Positions 60,351 to 64,000 of a DNA stretch of 64,000 bases are shown here, in pieces. Below the pieces are notes generated by a model. The model had not been told where the DNA came from, searched no databases, and saw only the letters and a list, made by a program, of their open reading frames with translations. A program made the translations under genes and the position numbers. This stretch comes from Paenibacillus_F sp047238265 (lineage in GTDB: Bacteria > Bacillota > Bacilli > Paenibacillales > NBRC-103111): contig NZ_JBDFMM010000001.1 in the NCBI RefSeq assembly GCF_047238265.1, forward strand, positions 2,728,001 through 2,792,000. The letters are read 5' to 3'. The number at the start of each line of letters is the position of its first letter. Position 1 is the first letter of the stretch.

Positions 60351-60863
60351 ATGTTATGTAAAGGATTCGAGCCCGTCATCGCTCCGGACAGCAGCGTGCT
60401 GATCTTGGGTTCCATGCCGGGAGAGCTTTCGCTGGAGAGACAGGAATATTACGGAAATCCGCGCAACGATTTCTGGAGGCTGCTGGCTTCGCTGCATGGT
60501 GAAGACGAGGTGCCGGGTACCTATGAAGAGCGTCTGAAGTTCGCCCTCGACCGCAAGATCGCTTTGTGGGATGTGCTGTCGTCCTGTGAACGTGAGGGGA
60601 GTCTGGACGCCAACATCCGGGAGCCGGACGTGAACGATTTTGACGCGTTGTTCGCGGAGTATCCGAACCTGCGTACCGTCATGTTTAACGGCGCGGCTTC
60701 GGAGAAACTGTTCCGCAAGCACGCCGCCCACTTGACCGACGATAGCCGGCTGAGCTTTATCCGGCTGCCGTCATCGAGTCCGGCCAACGCGATGGGCTGG
60801 GAGCGTAAGCTTGCCGCCTGGCGCGAAGCCTGGCAGGAAGTACCCGGCCGCCTGGACGCATAG
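60351..60863 (+). CDS. DNA-deoxyinosine glycosylase, uracil-DNA glycosylase superfamily
   Basis: A 170-residue protein; CAGGAGAGGGACTT precedes ATG 60351. GFEPVIAPDSSVLILGSMPGELSLERQEYYGNPRNDFWRLL is the N-terminal signature of the Mug/hypoxanthine-DNA glycosylase group, and the end FIRLPSSSPANAMGWERKLAAWREAW carries the second motif. It removes deaminated purines (hypoxanthine) from DNA. It starts 17 bases after the DUF421 stop, so they may share a transcript. Confidence 0.88.
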   Translation: MLCKGFEPVIAPDSSVLILGSMPGELSLERQEYYGNPRNDFWRLLASLHGEDEVPGTYEERLKFALDRKIALWDVLSSCEREGSLDANIREPDVNDFDALFAEYPNLRTVMFNGAASEKLFRKHAAHLTDDSRLSFIRLPSSSPANAMGWERKLAAWREAWQEVPGRLDA

Positions 60864-60934
60864 ACGCCGCGTTGCCCTGCCGGTTCGGCCAGCGGCAAGC
60901 CCGGCCTTCCGCCGGCGGCGATCGCTGCACGCAA

Positions 60935-61111
60935 GCGCTGCCCCGGCCCACTGCCGTGGGCGCTACACGCAGGCGCTGCCGAGGGCACTGCACGCAGGCA
61001 CTGCCCCGGCCCACTGCCGTGGGCGCTGCATGCAGGCGCTGCCCCGGCCCGATGCCGAGGGCGCTGCATGCAGGCGCTGCCCCGGCCCGATGCCGAGGGC
61101 GCTGCGCGCAA
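60935..61111. repeat. GC-rich 38-bp tandem repeat (four full copies and one truncated)
   Basis: Units at 60935-60972, 60973-60997 (truncated to 25 bp), 60998-61035, 61036-61073 and 61074-61111. Each contains GCGCTGCCCCGGCCC and ends near CTGCATGCAG or a variant. 38 is not a multiple of three, so it is not a coding repeat. It lies in a 520-base non-coding stretch whose GC content is well above the neighbours. Confidence 0.85.
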
Positions 61112-61250
61112 GCCTGCCACGGCTTCAGCAAGCTCACCGCCTGCCGCGCGGCTGCCGGTATGCAGCGCCAAAAATCAGGCGGCGCCGCAGGTAGCGACAG
61201 CGGCTTCGCGCCGGGCACATCCCGCCGGGCCGGGCAATCCTGACGGCGCA

Positions 61251-61296
61251 AAGAAGCCCCGCTTCACTGACAACTGTCAATGAAGCGGGGCTTCTT
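61251..61296. terminator. Bidirectional rho-independent terminator
   Basis: AAGAAGCCCCGCTTCA/TGAAGCGGGGCTTCTT, a 16-bp perfect stem around a loop with its own TGACA/TGTCA pairing. Confidence 0.85.
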
Positions 61297-61382
61297 CTAT
61301 GCCGGCAGGGGGCTTGGCCCTGCGTGCGCGCAGCCGCCTGGTGGCGGCTCTGCCGGGATGGTCCGTACCGCTGCCGCAGCGG

Positions 61383-62546
61383 TTACAGCGACGCCCGGTA
61401 AATGGCCGTCACATCTTCGCGGTCCAGGCGCTTGAAGTAGCCGAACGGACCGTATACCATCGCCCGGTCGACCATAACTTCCAGCTTGCTGTCGTCGATG
61501 CCGTAATCCGCCAGACGGTTTGGCGCGCCGATGGAATTCCAGAAGCCGCGCAATGCTTCGATACCTTCGAGCGCGACGTCGCGGTCGGATTTGCCGTCTG
61601 CCGAAATGCCGAATACACGGACCGCGAACTGCTTGAACCGTCCGACATTCTCGTCCAGAACGTGAGTCATCCAATTCGGGAACAGAATGGCAAGACCCCC
61701 GCCGTGCGGAATATCGTAGACGGCGGAAACCGCATGCTCGATATTGTGGGTCGCCCAGTCTCCCTGTACGCCCATGGCGAGCAGGCCGTTCAAAGCCATC
61801 GTGCCGCTGTAGAGAATGGTTTCCCGGTATTCATAATTCCCGAGATCGTCAACAAGCTTCGGGGCCGTTTCGATTACGGACTTCAAGATGGTCTCGCAAA
61901 AACCGTCCTGGACCGGCGTGTTTGGCGTATGATGGAAATACTGCTCGAATACGTGCGACATAATATCCACCATGCCGTACACCGTCTGATCCTTCGGTAC
62001 GGTTGCCGTGAAGACCGGATCGAGAATAGAAAATTTCGGGAAAACGAGCGGGGACCCCCAGCCGTATTTCTCCTGGGTTTCCCAATTGGTGATAACGGAA
62101 CCGGAGTTCATTTCCGAACCGGTCGCCGCCAGCGTAAGGACGGTTCCGAACGGCAGGGCATCCGCAGGGGTAGCTTTGCGCGTCATGAAATCCCATACGT
62201 CGCCGTCGTATTTGGCCCCTGCCGCGATCGCTTTCGTGCAGTCGATGACGCTGCCGCCGCCTACGGCGAGGATGACGTCGATGTTTTCCTGCTTGCACAA
62301 ATCCGCGCCTCGCTTTACCGTGCTTACACGGGGATTTGGCTCTACGCCGGCCAATTCGAAAATTTCGGCGCCGGCACCCTTAAGCAGGGAAACGACCCCA
62401 TCGTAAAGCCCGCTGCGTTTGATGCTGCCTCCGCCGTATACGAGGAGAACTTTTTTGCCGTATGCGGTAAGCTCTTTAGGCAGCTGCTCCAGCTGTCCTT
62501 TGCCGAAAATGAGTTTGGTCGGATTATGGAAAGTAAAGTTTTTCAT
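61383..62546 (-). CDS. Iron-containing alcohol dehydrogenase (BdhA/YugJ-like)
   Basis: A 387-residue group III dehydrogenase. The start MKNFTFHNPTKLIFGKGQLEQLP, the NAD(P) motif AVGGGSVIDCTKAIA and metal ligands in MVDIMSHVFEQYF and GDWATHNIEHAVSA, DIPHGGGLAIL are typical of butanol-dehydrogenase-type enzymes (BdhA, YqhD/YugJ). It reduces aldehydes to alcohols, perhaps in detoxification. AGAAGGAGATCCCACT precedes the ATG. Confidence 0.94.
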   Translation of the reverse strand: MKNFTFHNPTKLIFGKGQLEQLPKELTAYGKKVLLVYGGGSIKRSGLYDGVVSLLKGAGAEIFELAGVEPNPRVSTVKRGADLCKQENIDVILAVGGGSVIDCTKAIAAGAKYDGDVWDFMTRKATPADALPFGTVLTLAATGSEMNSGSVITNWETQEKYGWGSPLVFPKFSILDPVFTATVPKDQTVYGMVDIMSHVFEQYFHHTPNTPVQDGFCETILKSVIETAPKLVDDLGNYEYRETILYSGTMALNGLLAMGVQGDWATHNIEHAVSAVYDIPHGGGLAILFPNWMTHVLDENVGRFKQFAVRVFGISADGKSDRDVALEGIEALRGFWNSIGAPNRLADYGIDDSKLEVMVDRAMVYGPFGYFKRLDREDVTAIYRASL

Positions 62547-62651
62547 AGTGGGATCTCCTTCTACCGGGAAGATGGACGGACATACCGTCTCTTCTATTGT
62601 AGCCTATGAGCGGAGCCGCAATCCACTTTATCCAGGTAGGGATTGGAAGAT

Positions 62652-63068
62652 TTAAACCGCTTGGAGCTCGACGTCTATATTACCGCGTGTCGCACGAGAG
62701 TAAGGGCAAACCTGGTGCGCTTCTTCCAGCAGCTCTTCCACTTGGGCCTTATCCGTTCCGGGTACGGAAAGCTGGAGTTTAGCCGCCAATTGCAGGCTTC
62801 CATCCTCGTTTTTACCGATCGAAACATCTGCCGTCAGCTTCGCGTTTTCCGTGGAGATGCCTTTTTTCTTGGCGACCAGCTCAACCGCACTCAAAAAACA
62901 AGCCGAATAACCGAAAGCGAACAATTGTTCGGGATTCGTTCCTTCGCCACCGTCGCCGCCCATTTCCTTGGGCATGCTGAGCTGTAAATCCAGTTTGCCG
63001 TCCGGGGTAGCCACCCGTCCTTTGCGTCCACCTTGAGCCGTTGCGGAAGTCGTGTACATGGTTTTCAT
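62652..63068 (-). CDS. ohr: Organic hydroperoxide resistance protein, Ohr/OsmC family
   Basis: A 138-residue protein with the two catalytic Cys motifs FGYSACFLSAVELVA and AHQVCPYSRATRGNI, and NPEQLFAFGYSACF typical of Ohr. It is a lipoyl-dependent thiol peroxidase for organic hydroperoxides. GAAAGGAGATAAACGATC precedes the ATG. An OhrR-type regulator is not in the window. Confidence 0.93.
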   Translation of the reverse strand: MKTMYTTSATAQGGRKGRVATPDGKLDLQLSMPKEMGGDGGEGTNPEQLFAFGYSACFLSAVELVAKKKGISTENAKLTADVSIGKNEDGSLQLAAKLQLSVPGTDKAQVEELLEEAHQVCPYSRATRGNIDVELQAV

Positions 63069-63340
63069 GATCGTTTATCTCCTTTCGAATATGAGGAATG
63101 TCAGCCAAATCAAGGATTTGTCCGCTTCTTCTCCTTAAAGCAACTGAAGCGGGATGAAACGAAAAGCGGCGAAAGGGAAATATTGGATGACGGCGAAATT
63201 AATTAAAAAGCGAAGAAGAATGAATGTTCAGAAGGCAAAATGCGAATTTTACGGGTCGGGGAACAAATGTTCTATTCCGGGTGAGCGCGGGTACCAAAAC
63301 GGTGAAAACAATAGCAACTCATGAAAGGGAGGGTTTGAAC

Positions 63341-63847
63341 ATGAAGGTATCCATAAGAAGAATTCCTGCATTTAGAGCGGTGGTATGTAAGGCGGAGGGG
63401 CGTTTTGAAGAGTTGGGTCAAAAAGTTCGGGAGGCCTGGCGGACAGTCGGAAGCCATCACGCCGAATATGCGCGTGAAGGAGAGGAAGCCGGATATGTCT
63501 TTATCCCCCAATGGGGAGATCCGTCTCCCTCCGTCCACCGTCTGAAAGTCGGCGTGCGTCTTCCGGCCGGCGCGGGAATTGCCGGCAACGGAGAGCTTGA
63601 GCTTCTTGCCGTTCCGGAAAGAACCTACGCGGTCGTTACTTGCCGGGGCAGCCGGGAGGAAATGAGGAACATATACGGTCTGCTGGAGGAGTGGATCGGC
63701 AGCAGCGGTTATGAGCCCGATAACGAAGAAGGGGTTTACTCTTTTGAAGTAAACCCCTTGAATCCACTCAATCCGTTCGATATTCCGGCGGATGTGATCG
63801 ACGCTTTTCATTTCGATATTTACCGGGCTGTCCGGCGCCGGTACTGA
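63341..63847 (+). CDS. GyrI-like small-molecule-binding domain protein
   Basis: A 168-residue protein starting MKVSIRRIPAFRAVVCKAEGRF; AAGGGAGGGTTTGAAC precedes ATG 63341. The beta-alpha-beta pattern and late GVYSFEVNPLNP, then FDIYRAV, fit the GyrI-like/AraC effector-binding fold (also called SOUL/GyrI superfamily). It lacks a DNA-binding part, unlike the AraC-GyrI protein at 47501. It may bind hydrophobic cations or act as a DNA gyrase modulator, but this is inference. Confidence 0.75.
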   Translation: MKVSIRRIPAFRAVVCKAEGRFEELGQKVREAWRTVGSHHAEYAREGEEAGYVFIPQWGDPSPSVHRLKVGVRLPAGAGIAGNGELELLAVPERTYAVVTCRGSREEMRNIYGLLEEWIGSSGYEPDNEEGVYSFEVNPLNPLNPFDIPADVIDAFHFDIYRAVRRRY

Positions 63848-63850
63848 GCT

Positions 63851-64000
63851 TTAGTCCTTGGCATGCCTGCAATCTGTGCTTCTGCTGTACCAGGACCATA
63901 CCCGTTGAACATCCCGTTCTTCGATGAAGGAGACTTCGCAGGCGGCAGCGGCCGTGTCTCCCATAACCGATACGGACAAGCTCAGGAGATGCTTGCGGCG
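63851..64000 (-). CDS. C-terminal end of an unidentified protein, 5' part outside the window
   Basis: The minus strand is open from 64000 for 49 codons to TAA at 63853-63851, reading SLSVSVMGDTAAAACEVSF, then IEERDVQRVWSWYSRSTDCR and HAKD. Its codon use resembles neighbours. The piece is too short for a family call. It is convergent with the GyrI-like gene, only three bases from its stop. Confidence 0.5.
   Translation of the reverse strand, partial: RRKHLLSLSVSVMGDTAAAACEVSFIEERDVQRVWSWYSRSTDCRHAKD

Larger units (their letters stand above)
60864..61382. other. GC-rich non-coding stretch after the glycosylase gene
   Basis: About 520 bases of unusually GC-rich sequence holding the 38-bp tandem repeat and a strong terminator. 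Open frames exist in several phases on both strands because the sequence lacks A/T-rich stops, but none has an RBS and none is repeat-compatible. I see no gene. Confidence 0.6.

Noticed and set aside
60935..61111. CRISPR array
   Set aside because: The units are directly adjacent with no unique spacers and no cas genes are nearby.
60864..61250. Long open frames on both strands through the 38-bp repeats
   Set aside because: They result from high GC and lack of stops; the repeat unit is not a multiple of three and no RBS is present.

Overview
The window looks like a chromosomal segment of a spore-forming, moderately GC-rich Firmicute, most likely Paenibacillaceae. The grounds are a GerA-type germinant-receptor operon, a KinB-like sensor kinase, a YjcZ-type spore peptide, a YolD-like protein, an S-layer-homology (SLH) protein, strong AGGAGG ribosome-binding sites and many single-gene units closed by rho-independent terminators. 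No rRNA, tRNA, insertion sequence, prophage or CRISPR array was seen.

Layout. 1-7 kb: 5'-complete end of a large secreted GHL10 glycosidase-like protein, a decayed small gene, a GNAT enzyme, a DUF2243-CtaG membrane pair, an SLH protein and a GreA/GreB C-terminal-like protein. 7-14 kb: a two-component pair, a DoxX/DUF4166 operon, another DoxX protein, a stand-alone E2-like acyltransferase core with altered catalytic motif, and a frameshifted membrane protein. 14-23 kb: flavin reductase with an ArsR-type regulator, a TrmB regulator with a perfect operator, a frameshifted GNAT gene, the ger operon (order A-C-D-B), and an ECF41-type sigma factor with its carboxymuconolactone decarboxylase partner. 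23-35 kb: Zn/Cd efflux ATPase with its CzrA/SmtB-like repressor, a KinB-like kinase, a 50-codon gene coupled to arylamine N-acetyltransferase, a cobalamin riboswitch before metE, YolD, a FAD/Rieske oxidoreductase and an Eis-like acetyltransferase. 35-48 kb: FAD oxidoreductase with sugar-phosphate isomerase, YjcZ, large-subunit catalase, an MBL-fold/TetR operon behind two palindromic operators, a multidomain GH18 chitinase with a cre site, an orphan ABC ATPase and ilvD. 47-64 kb: regulators, a TetR/MFS divergon, an RR-HK-MMPL-membrane protein cluster, YceI, a methyltransferase-like protein, a frameshifted XerS-type recombinase between two dif-like sites, DUF421, a DNA glycosylase, a GC-rich 38-bp tandem repeat, an iron alcohol dehydrogenase, Ohr and a GyrI-like protein.

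Themes. Stress and detoxification genes are frequent (catalase, Ohr, metal efflux, MFS and MMPL exporters, NAT, deoxyinosine glycosylase), and many carry a local regulator with a readable operator. Four genes (membrane protein near 13.5 kb, GNAT near 17.1 kb, MMPL near 51.85 kb, XerS near 58.44 kb) are each broken by exactly one surplus base, three of them in a homopolymer. This may be a sequencing artefact or genuine decay or slippage. The items most worth a second look are the dif-like pair around xerS, the catalytically altered E2 core, the 38-bp repeat, the three 22-bp AT-rich repeats near 15.6 kb, and the coupled 50-codon gene.
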